Shown here: positions 38,277 to 47,679 of the stretch, one piece after another
Layout of the letters: each line of letters opens with the position of its first letter
Position numbering within the stretch: the stretch's first letter is position 1
Assembly (NCBI RefSeq): GCF_014696225.1
Contig: NZ_JACJPV010000002.1
Location: 159,527 to 223,526 of the forward strand
DNA: 64,000 nt
Direction: 5' to 3'
From: Anabaena sp. FACHB-1237
GTDB lineage: Bacteria > Cyanobacteriota > Cyanobacteriia > Cyanobacteriales > Nostocaceae
The notes under the pieces: generated by a model
Databases searched by the model: none
Told to the model about the DNA's origin: nothing
Seen by the model: the letters and a program-made list of their open reading frames with translations, nothing else
Translations under genes and position numbers: made by a program

Positions 38277-39440
38277 TTGGTAATTAGGTAAAATATAATT
38301 CTCCCTCCTCCCGACTTCTAACTCCTGACTCCTAATTAACAGTGTACTGTAATTATCAATTAAGGCTTTATTACCATTTTTGATGGCACTATATTCTTCA
38401 ATATAACTACGCACATGATGGGGAAAATGGGGATAATGTAACATAGCATCACCATCAGCTATTTTTGCCCAAAAATCGCATAAATTAGGGGCTAAATTTC
38501 GCGCTTCTTCTAACGGTAAATTTAAAGGTGGGAGGGTCAGTAACTTAATTAAAAAAGGTTGGGAGCGATCGCTCATCCATTTGTGTGATAATGTTTGTAA
38601 GTTAGGAAAATCAGGAACAGATTCCACGCGATGAGAAACTATTTGTAACCATTCTCTTCCTACTTCATCTTGACTATATTCTAACACTCGATAAGGATGA
38701 GGATAACTGACTAATGAACCTGTGGTAATATCATATATACCATCATCACAAGCCACATCTTGCACGTGCAAATGTCCAGTAAATACTAATTTTACTTCAT
38801 GTTTTTTTAAGATTTTTCGCAGATCAATGGCATTTTCTAACATATATCTATTAGCCAGAGGATGATCCGCTTGATTTGGTAAATGTTCCACTATATTATG
38901 ATGGATCATTACAAAAATCAATTCATTTTTATCCCGTTTTCTGATGGTTGATAATTCATTTTCTAACCATTGTAATTGTTGATCATCTACTCTACCAATT
39001 TGCTCATTTTTATGGTTAAATGTATTAGAGTTAAGACCAATTAATCTTAATCCTGGTGACAATTGACAACTATAATAATGTTGTTGAGGATTATCATAAC
39101 CAAACTTATGATAATATTTGGGAAAATCAGCAAATCCTATAGATTGTTCATTGGCCATTAATACGGGAAGATCATGATTTCCTGGAATTACATAACTAGG
39201 AAATGGTAATTGTGATAATCTATTTTGTAACCATTGATGATTTTCTGCTTCTCCATGTTGGGTTAGATCTCCAGGAATTAACAAAAAATCTAAATCTAAT
39301 TGTGTTAAATGTTCTAAAACACTTTCAAAAGCAGAAATACTAACTTCTACTAAATGAAATCTACTAGGATGATCCCAAATAGTTTGAGGAAGTGCAATAT
39401 GTAAGTCGCTAACTATAGCAAAACGGAAATTAAGTGACAT
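38259..39440 (-). CDS. Metallophosphoesterase (calcineurin-like)
   Basis: 393 residues. The dinuclear metal site is complete: SDLHI (about 10-14), IPGDLTQHG, IPGNHDLPV, MIHHN and FTGHLHVQD. The C-terminal part (about 270-393) has no named domain. It resembles CpdA-type phosphodiesterases, but the substrate is unknown. Convergent with the FIST gene. Confidence 0.9.
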   Translation of the reverse strand: MSLNFRFAIVSDLHIALPQTIWDHPSRFHLVEVSISAFESVLEHLTQLDLDFLLIPGDLTQHGEAENHQWLQNRLSQLPFPSYVIPGNHDLPVLMANEQSIGFADFPKYYHKFGYDNPQQHYYSCQLSPGLRLIGLNSNTFNHKNEQIGRVDDQQLQWLENELSTIRKRDKNELIFVMIHHNIVEHLPNQADHPLANRYMLENAIDLRKILKKHEVKLVFTGHLHVQDVACDDGIYDITTGSLVSYPHPYRVLEYSQDEVGREWLQIVSHRVESVPDFPNLQTLSHKWMSDRSQPFLIKLLTLPPLNLPLEEARNLAPNLCDFWAKIADGDAMLHYPHFPHHVRSYIEEYSAIKNGNKALIDNYSTLLIRSQELEVGRRENYILPNYQLPIGT

Positions 39441-39548
39441 TTTCGTGATATTGATTAGAGGAATGTTAAAAATTGCAAAGATTATAAAAAAATTAAGCCA
39501 GACATTAGGTTTATTTTTAGTATAACTCTTAATATGTACCTAAAATTC

Positions 39549-39581
39549 AGATCCCCGACTTCTTTAAGAAGTCGGGGATCT
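39549..39581. repeat. 33 bp palindrome, copy 4, upstream of trmB
   Basis: Identical arms AGATCCCCGACTTCTT around one base, as at 20073. It ends 18 bases before the trmB GTG and 27 before the TTG start, so it will be in the trmB leader if transcription starts upstream. Confidence 0.85.
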
Positions 39582-39607
39582 GAAATACAAATAAAGGAGT
39601 GTCAATT

Positions 39608-40243
39608 TTGTCACCAGTAAGAGTTCGTCAGCACGTTAACCCTTTAGCCCGTAAATTTCAAGGGAGTACGGATATACCTAAATGGGAAGAAGTTTATCAA
39701 AATTATCAACAACCTGTACATTTAGATATTGGTTGCGCTAGGGGTAGATTTGTATTACAAATGGCACAAATAGAAGCAAATTGGAATTTTTTAGGTTTAG
39801 AAATTCGTGAACCGTTGGTCATAGAAGCTAATAGAATTAGGGATGAATTAGGATTAACAAATTTACATTATATATTTACTAATGCTAATAATTCTTTAGA
39901 GTCATTATTATCAAGTTTACCATTAGGAATTTTGCAAAGAGTGAGTATTCAATTTCCTGATCCTTGGTTTAAAACTCGTCACGCAAAACGTCGAGTTGTA
40001 CAACCAGAGTTAGTTAATGAGGTAGCAAAATATTTAGCGGTGGGTGGAGAAGTATTTCTTCAATCTGATGTACAATTTATAGCGGTGGAAATGTGCGATC
40101 GCTTTCGAGAAAATGCCAATTTTCAACAGTTAGGAAATACCACCTGGTTAGCAGAGAACCCCCTACCAGTTCCCACAGAAAGAGAAATAGCAACACACAA
40201 GAAAGGAGAACCAGTATATAGGGCTATATTTGTGAGAAAATAA
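39608..40243 (+). CDS. trmB: tRNA (guanine-N7)-methyltransferase
   Basis: 211 residues if translation begins at TTG 39608. The ribosome site AAAGGAG (39593-39599) is 8-9 bases from this TTG but overlaps the alternative GTG at 39599, and [13 protein letters not shown] matches other TrmB starts, so TTG is preferred. It methylates guanosine 46 of tRNAs. The SAM motif [15 protein letters not shown] and the catalytic [18 protein letters not shown] are clear. Confidence 0.94.
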   Translation: MSPVRVRQHVNPLARKFQGSTDIPKWEEVYQNYQQPVHLDIGCARGRFVLQMAQIEANWNFLGLEIREPLVIEANRIRDELGLTNLHYIFTNANNSLESLLSSLPLGILQRVSIQFPDPWFKTRHAKRRVVQPELVNEVAKYLAVGGEVFLQSDVQFIAVEMCDRFRENANFQQLGNTTWLAENPLPVPTEREIATHKKGEPVYRAIFVRK

Positions 40244-40303
40244 TTCCCTCCGTAATTGCCTTTTAGTGCCGAATTTCTAGCATTTATGATAGGATAAATC
40301 TAA

Positions 40304-40600
40304 TTGATCAAGAAGAGAGTTTACACTATCTTAAACGTAATAACCCTTGATGAAATGGACTTTCATCTGTGGTTAGAACAAACTGCTATTCTTCTCAAAG
40401 AAAGAAAATTAGATCAATTAGATATTGAAAACTTACTAGAAGAAATTGAAGCAATAAGTCCCAGGGAAAAAGACACTTTAGAAAGTAATTTAACTCGCGT
40501 ACTTCATATCAACCAAAAAAAGGTTAAAGGATTACGTATTAAAACTTAAAATATTTGATAAACTATGTAATTTTAAGAACAATAAAAAATAAAATCAAGG
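40304..40600 (+). pseudogene. DUF29 family fragment
   Basis: DFHLWLEQTAILLKERKLDQ and LDIENLLEEIEAISPREKDT, followed by LESNLTRVL, form the N-terminal half of a DUF29 protein (normally about 140-150 residues). After LTRVL the frame shifts: the next frame reads YQPKKG and then a stop, matching the KYQP motif that normally comes after a LLKW block. So a short deletion removed the middle and broke the frame. The end is approximate. Confidence 0.6.
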
Positions 40601-40720
40601 AAATATTCGCATATTACAAAATCAGGTGCGAAATATGGAATACATAACAGAAGGAATAAAAAAATCCAGCGAAACAAAAAACACCTCACTTTTGTCAAAA
40701 ATGCCAGGTAATAAAAAACC

Positions 40721-40812
40721 AGGACTTACGCAAAAGGGAACGAAAGTAGAGGTAATTCATAAATTACCTCTACGCAAGAATCAGGTTTTCAGTCACATCT
40801 TGCGTAAGTCTT
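40721..40812. mobile_element. Small foldback element with AGGACTTACGCAA ends and a different core
   Basis: It has the same ends as the main MITE family (AGGACTTACGCAA and TTGCGTAAGTCT), but the 60-base inside, with GAGGTAATTCATAAATTACC as an inner palindrome, is unrelated to the GGTGCGTCAGATATC core. It lies between the DUF29 remnant and the SLH protein gene. Confidence 0.65.
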
Positions 40813-40941
40813 AAAAAGGATCAAGTTTGAATTTTTATGAACTAATTTCTCTCTTAGTGCCTTTTTAATGTCACTATGCAACTGAAACTGAAAGAAAATC
40901 ATTTAATAGTCAACAGTAAAATCAAACATCAGGACTTTCCA

Positions 40942-42594
40942 ATGATCAATTTTTCTCCTTTAACCAGTTTAACAGCCGTATTATTGATTGCTGCTAGTTC
41001 TGGACTTATTTCCGAGCAAGTCAAAGCAGAAAATAAACAGCTACAGACACCACTATTAACAGCGCAAATTCCTGCTGGAGCTACTGTACTTTATGTAAAT
41101 CCGGCACAGGGAGATGATAATAGTGGTAATGGTGGTGCAACTGCTCCTTATAAAACCATTACTTTTGCTTTGACTAAAGCCCAACCAGGAACAGTAATTA
41201 AATTAGCACCTGGTACTTACAGTAAAGATACTGGTGAAAAATTTCCCTTAGTTGTCAACTCAGGTATTACACTTTTTGGTGATGAAGCTAACAAAGGACA
41301 AGGAATATTAGTAATTGGAGGTGGTTATTTTACCAGTCCTACTTTTGCTAGACAAGATACTACTGTATTAGCTAAAGATAATACAAATTTTTCAGGTATT
41401 ACCTTTACTAATCCTAATTCACGAGGTACAGCTATTTGGGTAGAATCAAGTAATCCTGTAATTGTCAATAGTACCTTTATTAATAGCCTTAGAGAAGGTA
41501 TATTTGTCACAGGAACAGGCAACCCACGTATTGAAAATAACATCTTCTTCAAAAATCAAGGTAATGGAATATCTATTACCAAATCTTCTCAGGGGACAAT
41601 TCGCAGTAACTTGTTTCAAAATACCGGATTTGGTTTAGCTATCGGTGGTAACTCTACACCACTGGTAGAATCAAATAATATTACTGAAAATACAGATGGT
41701 TTGTTTATTTCTGACTCTGCTAAACCGATTTTGCGGAAAAATGCTATTCAGAAGAATAAACGAGATGGTGTTGTTGCTACTATTACTGCATTTCCCGACT
41801 TAGGAACACAGGATAGTCCTGGTGGTAATTTAATTAAAAATAATGCTCGTTATGATGTCAATAATGCCACTAAAAATCGTATTGTTGCCATTGGTAATGA
41901 TATCAACCAAAAACAAATTTTTGGCTCTGTAGATTTTGTTGCTACTACTATAACGACACCTCCTGATAATACTGGTAATAATAATCCTCCTAATAATTCC
42001 GGTGGTACTGTTACCTTTAAGGATGTACAACCAGGTTACTGGGCAAAAGCATACATTGAAGCTTTAGCTAGTCAAAATATTCTGGCTGGCTTTGCTGATG
42101 GTACTTTTAAACCAAATGAACCAGTAACTCGTGCTCAGTTTGCAGCTATTATCAATAAGGCTTTTAATCCCCAACCGATACGCACTGCAATTAAATTTAA
42201 AGATGTAAAGACTAGCTATTGGGCTTATAATGCCATTAAAGTAGCTTCCAGTAGTCCATTTCTATCTGGTTATAAAGACTTAACTTTTAAACCTGAACAA
42301 AAAATTCCTAGAGTACAAGCGCTGGTTGCTTTAGCTAATGGTCTAGGTTTAACTGCAAACAGTAGCACTATCCTTGGTATTTATGTTGATGCTGCTGATA
42401 TTCCTAAATATGCGGTTGATCCTGTAGCCGCAGCTACTTCTAAACAATTAGTGATTAATTACCCTCAAGTTAATCAACTTGCACCTAATCGTCAAGCAAC
42501 TAGAGCAGAAATAGCAGCTTTTGTTTATCAAGCATTGGTTAATGCAGGCCGCGCTCAACCTATTCCTTCTGCTTATCTTGTACCTGGCCAGTAG
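40942..42594 (+). CDS. Exported beta-helix (DUF1565) protein with SLH domains
   Basis: About 550 residues from the ATG at 40942; the frame is open to an ATG at 40876, but the later start gives a proper signal peptide (MINFSPLTSLTAVLLIAASS). The DUF1565 region has YVNPAQGDDNSGNGG and PYKTITFALTKAQPGTVIKL, then a right-handed parallel beta-helix of NPVIVNSTFINSLREGIFV-type coils (to about 325). A Thr/Asn/Pro linker follows, then up to three S-layer homology repeats (about 355-540; KDVQPGYWAKAYIEALASQN, FADGTFKPNEPVTRAQFAAI). It is probably outer-envelope or periplasm attached, binding carbohydrate. Confidence 0.9.
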   Translation: MINFSPLTSLTAVLLIAASSGLISEQVKAENKQLQTPLLTAQIPAGATVLYVNPAQGDDNSGNGGATAPYKTITFALTKAQPGTVIKLAPGTYSKDTGEKFPLVVNSGITLFGDEANKGQGILVIGGGYFTSPTFARQDTTVLAKDNTNFSGITFTNPNSRGTAIWVESSNPVIVNSTFINSLREGIFVTGTGNPRIENNIFFKNQGNGISITKSSQGTIRSNLFQNTGFGLAIGGNSTPLVESNNITENTDGLFISDSAKPILRKNAIQKNKRDGVVATITAFPDLGTQDSPGGNLIKNNARYDVNNATKNRIVAIGNDINQKQIFGSVDFVATTITTPPDNTGNNNPPNNSGGTVTFKDVQPGYWAKAYIEALASQNILAGFADGTFKPNEPVTRAQFAAIINKAFNPQPIRTAIKFKDVKTSYWAYNAIKVASSSPFLSGYKDLTFKPEQKIPRVQALVALANGLGLTANSSTILGIYVDAADIPKYAVDPVAAATSKQLVINYPQVNQLAPNRQATRAEIAAFVYQALVNAGRAQPIPSAYLVPGQ

Positions 42595-42621
42595 TACAAT
42601 GATAGGTTTTTGGTGATCATT

Positions 42622-42654
42622 AGATCCCTGACTTCTAAGAGAAGTTGGGGATTA
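42622..42654. repeat. Degenerate 33 bp palindrome, copy 5
   Basis: AGATCCCTGACTTCTAAGAG followed by AAGTTGGGGATTA keeps the family shape with several mismatches. It lies 28 bases after the SLH gene stop. Confidence 0.6.
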
Positions 42655-42701
42655 GAAATTGATGGCTGTTCTAAAAGGTTTTTGGAAAAGTATTGAGTTT
42701 T

Positions 42702-42855
42702 AGGGCTGACGCAAGTGTCACACTAAAAAATCTTTTGTAGGGTTAGGGTGCGTCAGATATCAACAATTTGGTTATTTACATGATTTATGCTGTCTAACGT
42801 GGTTAGTGAGCTTGTCGAACCACAACCTACCAATGTGCCATCTGCGTTAAGTCCT
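42702..42855. mobile_element. MITE of the AGGACTTACGCA family, long form (154 bp)
   Basis: The ends are AGGGCTGACGCAAGTGTCAC and GCGTTAAGTCCT; the interior has GTGCGTCAGATATCAACAAT and GTGGTTAGTGAGCTTGTCGA. A few substitutions in the ends suggest it can no longer move. Confidence 0.8.
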
Positions 42856-43048
42856 TGATTTTATTACATCCATTGCTGTCAACTTAATGTAAAATAAATT
42901 CATAGACTGGGAATAATAGCGCAGCGTGGCGTATACCTACGGCAGCTATGCTAAAACCATATTAATGTGTCTCGTAGCAAAATTAATAAGTTTGTCAAGG
43001 CGATTAGAAATCAAGGTTCTATTCTATAGTTCAAATTGATATAGATAA

Positions 43049-43900
43049 TCACAGTTCATCATCATCATTTAATATTCTTTGTCTGACTTTTTCTATAATT
43101 ATTTTCTCTTGGGAGGATAAACCCGAATATAACATTTTATATATTAAGGGTACACCTAGTTCTAACTCTTCCAAAACTGCACGGTGACTAAATACATTCT
43201 CAGGTGTTCCTTCTAAAATTAATTGCCCTTTATCCATGATAAATACCCAATCTGCCCAACGATATACTAAATCTAAATCGTGAGTAGCCATTAATAAAGT
43301 CTTGCCATTTTGATGAATTTTATGGAGAGTTTTCATCAAATTACGAGTATGTTTAATATCTAAATATGCCGTTGGTTCATCTAATATTAAAAGTTCAGGT
43401 TTTAGTACCATCACATCAGCAATAGAAACTCGTTTTTTCTGCCCTAAACTGAGATGATGTACTGGTTTATGGGCTAAACTAGTTAACTTAAATTCACTTA
43501 AAACCTGTGTTACTCGCTGTTTAATTTCTCCTTCTGGTAAACCTAAATTACACAAACCATAGGAAATATCTTCTTCCACTGTAGTAGCGACTAATTGTTG
43601 TTGAGGATCTTGAAATACTAAACCTACTTTTTGTCTAATTTGACTGAGATAATGCCGATTATAAATAAATGGTTTTCCACACCAACTAATAGTCCCAGAA
43701 TTGGGTTTGTATAAACCATTTGCTAATAATAAAAGTGTGGTTTTACCACAGCCGTTTTGACCAATTAAGGCGCATTTTTTCCCAGTGGGAATTTTCATGG
43801 TTAAACCATTTAAAGCAGGTGGTTGTAACCTCTGTGAACCGGGATAAGTATAATATACTTGATGAAATTCAAGATTAAATTCAAGTAAAGATTCCTGCAT
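43049..43900 (-). CDS. cbiO: Cobalt ECF transporter ATPase CbiO
   Basis: 283 residues. Walker A GQNGCGKTT (about 47-55), Q-loop VFQDPQQQL, ABC signature LSLGQKKRVSIADV and Walker B LLILDEPTAYLD are intact. It powers cobalt uptake with CbiM, CbiN and CbiQ. It overlaps cbiQ by 20 bases and is the last gene of the riboswitch-controlled cbiMNQO operon. Confidence 0.96.
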   Translation of the reverse strand: MQESLLEFNLEFHQVYYTYPGSQRLQPPALNGLTMKIPTGKKCALIGQNGCGKTTLLLLANGLYKPNSGTISWCGKPFIYNRHYLSQIRQKVGLVFQDPQQQLVATTVEEDISYGLCNLGLPEGEIKQRVTQVLSEFKLTSLAHKPVHHLSLGQKKRVSIADVMVLKPELLILDEPTAYLDIKHTRNLMKTLHKIHQNGKTLLMATHDLDLVYRWADWVFIMDKGQLILEGTPENVFSHRAVLEELELGVPLIYKMLYSGLSSQEKIIIEKVRQRILNDDDEL

Positions 43901-44687
43901 TTTGGCAAATTTCTAATCCTATTAATAATACACAACCACTAATTGCTTCCATAGTATATCGTGGAGATGGATGATAATGCCGAGAATGGCAAAATCGTAA
44001 TTCCCCTGCAAAACCTCGTGCTTGTAATCCCAGGGAAAATTGACTATATTGTTGTAAAGTTCGCTGTAATAATTGTCCTATTAATATTGCTAAACTTTTC
44101 ATGCTAATATGCCAATTAAGATATCCTCCGCGAGAATTTTGTGCTATCCATAATTCATTGGCTGTGTTGAGTAAAATGAAAATAAACCGATACATTAATA
44201 ATAATAAATCGGTTAATAGTGGAGGAAATTTAAACCAATGTAAAGTTTGCAATATTTCTGTGAAAGGAACAGTTAACATGAGAAAATATAAACAAGATGT
44301 AGAAGCTAATGCTCTTGTAAAAATTTCCCATGCTTGTATAGTACCATCATGACTAACATAGAGATAAAATTGTCCAAAGTTTAAACCATATAATGAATCT
44401 AATTTGACAATTTGTAAATTATCAATTGTCACCCCATTAATTATTAATGCAGGTAAACTTGTCAAACAAAAAACTATGGTAAATAACAATAAACGCCAAT
44501 AAATACTACGAGGAATTTTGGCATAAGTTACTGTCCATATACCCAGCCATATTGTTATGAGAATTTGCAACAAACAATGACTAGTAAGGGAAATTATCAA
44601 GTTAGTAAATGCGAAAATTATTTTATGTTCTGGTGGCAATTTTCGCAGGTTATTCGTGTAAGCTAAAGTATCTAATTGTAGACTCAT
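43881..44687 (-). CDS. cbiQ: Cobalt ECF transporter membrane protein CbiQ
   Basis: 268 residues, an EcfT-type coupling protein with four to six spans. The cytosolic helices that contact CbiO carry the Ala-Arg-Gly type motifs NSRGGY and LGLQARGFAG (about 206-245). It overlaps cbiN by four bases (ATGA), indicating translational coupling. Confidence 0.93.
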   Translation of the reverse strand: MSLQLDTLAYTNNLRKLPPEHKIIFAFTNLIISLTSHCLLQILITIWLGIWTVTYAKIPRSIYWRLLLFTIVFCLTSLPALIINGVTIDNLQIVKLDSLYGLNFGQFYLYVSHDGTIQAWEIFTRALASTSCLYFLMLTVPFTEILQTLHWFKFPPLLTDLLLLMYRFIFILLNTANELWIAQNSRGGYLNWHISMKSLAILIGQLLQRTLQQYSQFSLGLQARGFAGELRFCHSRHYHPSPRYTMEAISGCVLLIGLEICQNAGIFT

Positions 44688-44986
44688 TCTTCCCGTTTTG
44701 GTTGTTGAGAACGTCCTTTATAAACACCAATTGCATAACCAACTATTCCCGCACCTAAAGCTGCTTGAGAGGCAAATAACAAACTGGCAATTTCATTACT
44801 TGCTGGTGCAAAAGGTGCTGTAAACCAAGGTTTATATTGTGGTTGAATTTCTGTAATAGCAGTTTTAGCTTGATCATCAGCACCACCAAATTTACCATGA
44901 CGTACAAATATTAAAGGTGCTATTGTTAAACCTAAGACTGCTAATATTAAAAACCAGTTATTTAGGACTTTATGAGATTGATTCAT
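44684..44986 (-). CDS. cbiN: Cobalt transport protein CbiN
   Basis: 100 residues with two membrane spans (about 11-28 and 66-88) joined by a periplasmic loop with the family motif [19 protein letters not shown] and the PWFTAPF block. CbiN is the small accessory subunit that helps CbiM take up Co2+. It overlaps the cbiM end by 17 bases. Confidence 0.93.
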   Translation of the reverse strand: MNQSHKVLNNWFLILAVLGLTIAPLIFVRHGKFGGADDQAKTAITEIQPQYKPWFTAPFAPASNEIASLLFASQAALGAGIVGYAIGVYKGRSQQPKREE

Positions 44987-45752
44987 TAGTTTGTTTTTTT
45001 ACCTTAATTAATTGCAAAAGTTCTAACTCTTGATGATTATAAGATTGTAACCAATTCCATACTAATATTGTTAATAATCCTTCACTAATTGCTAAGGGTA
45101 CTTGAGTAATGGCAAAAATTCCTGCAAATTTGGCAAATGAAGCGATTATACCGCCTACAGGTGCAGGAAACGCTAAAGCAAGTTGAATTGAAGTAATGAT
45201 ATAGGTAAGTAGGTTCGCTAAGGTTGTGGCTAAAAATAGGGCAATTTTTTGTTTACCCGTGAATCGCACAGTGAGATTATAGATCCAGTAAGCTGCAAAT
45301 GGACCAGCGATCGCCATTGAAAAAGCATTTGCTCCCAATGTTGTCAAACCACCATGTGCTAGTAATAAAGCCTGAAATAATAAGACTAAGCTACCTAAAA
45401 CTGTCATTGTCAAAGGTCCAAATAAAACTGCCCCTAGACCTGTACCAGTAGGATGAGAACAACTTCCAGTTACAGAAGGAATTTTTAAAGCCGATAACAC
45501 AAAGGTAAAAGCACCGGATAAACCTAAGAGTAGTTTTAATTCTGGGTTAGCTTGGGTAATGTGAGTTAAACTACGTAATCCTAAAATAAAAAATGGCAAT
45601 GCTATAACCCACCAAAAAATTGCCCACTGCACCGGTAAAAAACCTTCCATAATGTGCATTGCGTAAGCAGGTTTAGGAAAACCAACTACCAAGTAAAAAC
45701 TAATAATTGCCATCAGGGTTAAACTAATGAAACCCTGTTTTTTTTTAGACAT
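44970..45752 (-). CDS. cbiM: Cobalt ECF transporter substrate-binding protein CbiM
   Basis: 260 residues. The mature-type motif [18 protein letters not shown], whose His residues bind Co2+, is preceded by a signal-like hydrophobic segment (8-30, ending in AYA). About seven spans follow, with the conserved [17 protein letters not shown] and [20 protein letters not shown]. First gene of the operon; the leader contains a cobalamin riboswitch. Confidence 0.96.
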   Translation of the reverse strand: MSKKKQGFISLTLMAIISFYLVVGFPKPAYAMHIMEGFLPVQWAIFWWVIALPFFILGLRSLTHITQANPELKLLLGLSGAFTFVLSALKIPSVTGSCSHPTGTGLGAVLFGPLTMTVLGSLVLLFQALLLAHGGLTTLGANAFSMAIAGPFAAYWIYNLTVRFTGKQKIALFLATTLANLLTYIITSIQLALAFPAPVGGIIASFAKFAGIFAITQVPLAISEGLLTILVWNWLQSYNHQELELLQLIKVKKQTNESIS

Positions 45753-45784
45753 TATCTGTACCTCGCAGATTTATATAAACGTCC

Positions 45785-45912
45785 TTTTATCGGCGGGCAT
45801 TCTGACTTACCATATTGTGGCTCACAGTTGCGGGACAGTGTTGGATTTACACCAAACTTTCCCCCTCACGTCCAATGGCTGTTTCTCATTAGAACCGATG
45901 GTAGTCACTATA
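45785..45912 (-). ncRNA. Cobalamin riboswitch of the cbiMNQO operon
   Basis: The minus strand reads GGGGAAAGTTTGGTGTAAAT, then CCGCAACTGTGAGCC (the B12 box region), and ends with GTCAGAATGCCCGCCGA. These are the conserved blocks of the cobalamin riboswitch in the right order and spacing. It sits in the leader about 30 bases before cbiM. When adenosylcobalamin binds, it should reduce cobalt importer expression. The ends are approximate. Confidence 0.93.
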
Positions 45913-45962
45913 TCATTATTAGCAACAATTATGATCAAAATTTTCAAGTTTGTACTAGGTAT

Positions 45963-46109
45963 AGGACTTACGCAACTGACACATTGGTAGGATGTGGTTC
46001 GACAAGCTCACCAACCACGTCAGACAGTACAAATCATGTAAATAACCAAATTGTTGATATCTGACGCACCCTACAATAGATTTTTTAGTCTGACGCTTGC
46101 GTAAGTCCT
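45963..46109. mobile_element. MITE of the AGGACTTACGCA family, long form (147 bp), inverted
   Basis: It begins AGGACTTACGCAACTGACAC and ends CTTGCGTAAGTCCT, in the opposite orientation to the 18967 copy. It lies between the riboswitch region and the 3' end of the metallophosphoesterase-like gene, and together with the riboswitch explains the 364-base gap at 45753-46116. Confidence 0.85.
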
Positions 46110-46116
46110 ATTAATT

Positions 46117-46839
46117 CTATTGTGCTTGAAAACCCTTACTATTTCCATAGTACAGCGTTTTAAATTCTACTTTATTACTACTAGGATGATAAATAGTATA
46201 GGTTGCTTGACCACGAGTGCGTCCCACATTTCCTACACCAATCACTTGACGAGGTGTAATAGTCCTTGTTTGTGGGGAAAATTGATGATCAAGAGTAGTA
46301 ATTTCACTTGTAATAGATCCCGCTTGTAAATGATACTGAAAAGTTAATCCAGAACGACCACAAAATAAGTTATTTGCTTGCATTCGTGACAGTCTATCTA
46401 ACATTGTAATAGGGGGAGTATCGGGAGTAAGCTCATCATTTACATCCATTGTAGAACCGTGTATTAATAAGCAATCTAATTCAAAAAAACCAAAATCCAA
46501 ATTTCTCAACCATTGTACAGTCTGACGAGAAACACAATCCCAAAGCATCTTAACAGTATCACCTCCATATTTTGCTAACAAATCAGGAGCATCCCCAGTT
46601 GATCCCAAACCATGCAAAATCAAACATTGTTCTTCCCACCAACCCTTACAAATCATTGGTTGTAACTCACCTCGACGGGGAGATTTTACCCTTTCTATCA
46701 ATTGTTCACACTCTTTATTCGGTCCAACTAAATCACCCAAAATATATAAAGCATCTACATAACGTTGACGCTTAATATCTACCATTACAGCTTCATAAGC
46801 TGCTAAATTACCTTCAATTCCACTCAAAATAACCCACAT
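46117..46839 (-). CDS. Metallophosphoesterase-fold protein without metal ligands (likely pseudoenzyme)
   Basis: 240 residues from the ATG at 46839; a further ATG at 46860 is possible. It is clearly a paralogue of the next gene upstream: same length and order, and the same ILGDLVGP and NVGxxRGxxxATY blocks. The catalytic motifs are changed: the first motif is LSGIEGN instead of SDIHGN, the GNHD position reads CKGWWEE, and GHTH reads GRSG. Only the second-motif Asp remains. It probably binds a ligand or its partner rather than hydrolysing phosphate esters. It is 24 bases (or 3) after the upstream gene, in one operon with the P-loop gene. Confidence 0.8.
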   Translation of the reverse strand: MWVILSGIEGNLAAYEAVMVDIKRQRYVDALYILGDLVGPNKECEQLIERVKSPRRGELQPMICKGWWEEQCLILHGLGSTGDAPDLLAKYGGDTVKMLWDCVSRQTVQWLRNLDFGFFELDCLLIHGSTMDVNDELTPDTPPITMLDRLSRMQANNLFCGRSGLTFQYHLQAGSITSEITTLDHQFSPQTRTITPRQVIGVGNVGRTRGQATYTIYHPSSNKVEFKTLYYGNSKGFQAQ

Positions 46840-46863
46840 AATTTTTAATTTTTTAATCATTAA

Positions 46864-47679
46864 TCATCTTGTACAAACATGAGTTGGGTCATCTGCTCTT
46901 TCTGCAAATTCTAACCCCTGTGCTAAACGCCAGGCAAAGATTTTAGGTAATCCTTTTTCAATAATTGCGGCACAGGTTTTTTGATAGTCATAAGTAACTT
47001 CTCTTAATATCACTTCTTGAGTTTCATCATCATAAATTACATAAGTTGCATTAGGTCTACCATGTCTAGGTTCTCCCACAGAACCAACATTAATAATCCG
47101 CTTGATCGGAGATGTAAAACTAGTTTTGTGTGATTTTTTCGGAGTATAACTATCAACCCGCACTTCTAATTTACCAGCATCAAGAGTTCTTATATAAGGC
47201 ACATGAGTATGTCCACAAAATAGGACATCTGCACCTGTATAAATTACTCTTTCTAAAGCAACAAAAGCATCCAAATCCGGTAATAAATATTCATGGTTGC
47301 TGTGAGGACTACCATGCACAAAAGCCAAATTTACCCATTGCATACTGTAGGGTAAACTTGCTAAAAATTCCCGGTTTTCTGGCTGAATTTCTTGATTAGT
47401 CCATTCATGAGCTTGAATACCTCTTTTTTCTGCTAATAATGAGGGATAACTACAATCACAAGCATTCAATCCTTCTACAATATCTTCATCCCAACAACCA
47501 GCGCAAGTAGGAATATCTAAAGAGCGAATTTGGTTAATTACCGCATTAGGATGTGGTCCATATCCCACCAAATCACCAACACAAAATATCTTTTGGGCTT
47601 TTTGCTGGTCAATATCTAATAATACAGCATCTAAGGCTTCATAATTACCATGAATACATGACATGACGGCTATTTTCAT
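46864..47679 (-). CDS. Metallophosphoesterase family protein
   Basis: 271 residues. The motifs are SCIHGN (first Asp replaced by Cys, His kept), VGDLVGYGPHPN, AGCWDED in place of GNHD, FVHGSPHSNHEYL and CGHTHVPYI, so a metal site probably persists in altered form. The Tyr/Gly-rich end and RIINVGSVGEPRHGRPNATYV are typical of the YfcE-like DR1281 group. It overlaps the upstream P-loop gene by four bases (ATGA) and is followed by its degenerate paralogue. Confidence 0.85.
   Translation of the reverse strand: MKIAVMSCIHGNYEALDAVLLDIDQQKAQKIFCVGDLVGYGPHPNAVINQIRSLDIPTCAGCWDEDIVEGLNACDCSYPSLLAEKRGIQAHEWTNQEIQPENREFLASLPYSMQWVNLAFVHGSPHSNHEYLLPDLDAFVALERVIYTGADVLFCGHTHVPYIRTLDAGKLEVRVDSYTPKKSHKTSFTSPIKRIINVGSVGEPRHGRPNATYVIYDDETQEVILREVTYDYQKTCAAIIEKGLPKIFAWRLAQGLEFAERADDPTHVCTR

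Larger units (their letters stand above)
42595..43048. other. Gene-free stretch with palindrome and MITE
   Basis: 454 bases between the SLH gene and the 3' end of cbiO. It contains a degenerate 33 bp palindrome (42622-42654), a full MITE (42702-42855) and a short GCGCAGCGTGGCGTATACC motif near 42920 that resembles GCGCAGCCTGGGGTATGCC at about 15873. No gene or RNA recognised. Confidence 0.5.

Noticed and set aside
40626..40814. 62-codon plus-strand frame before the SLH protein gene
   Set aside because: Its second half is the foldback element at 40721-40812, and no protein family is visible.
45727..46064. Open frames on the plus strand antisense to the cobalamin riboswitch
   Set aside because: They are explained by the riboswitch and MITE; no protein-like composition.
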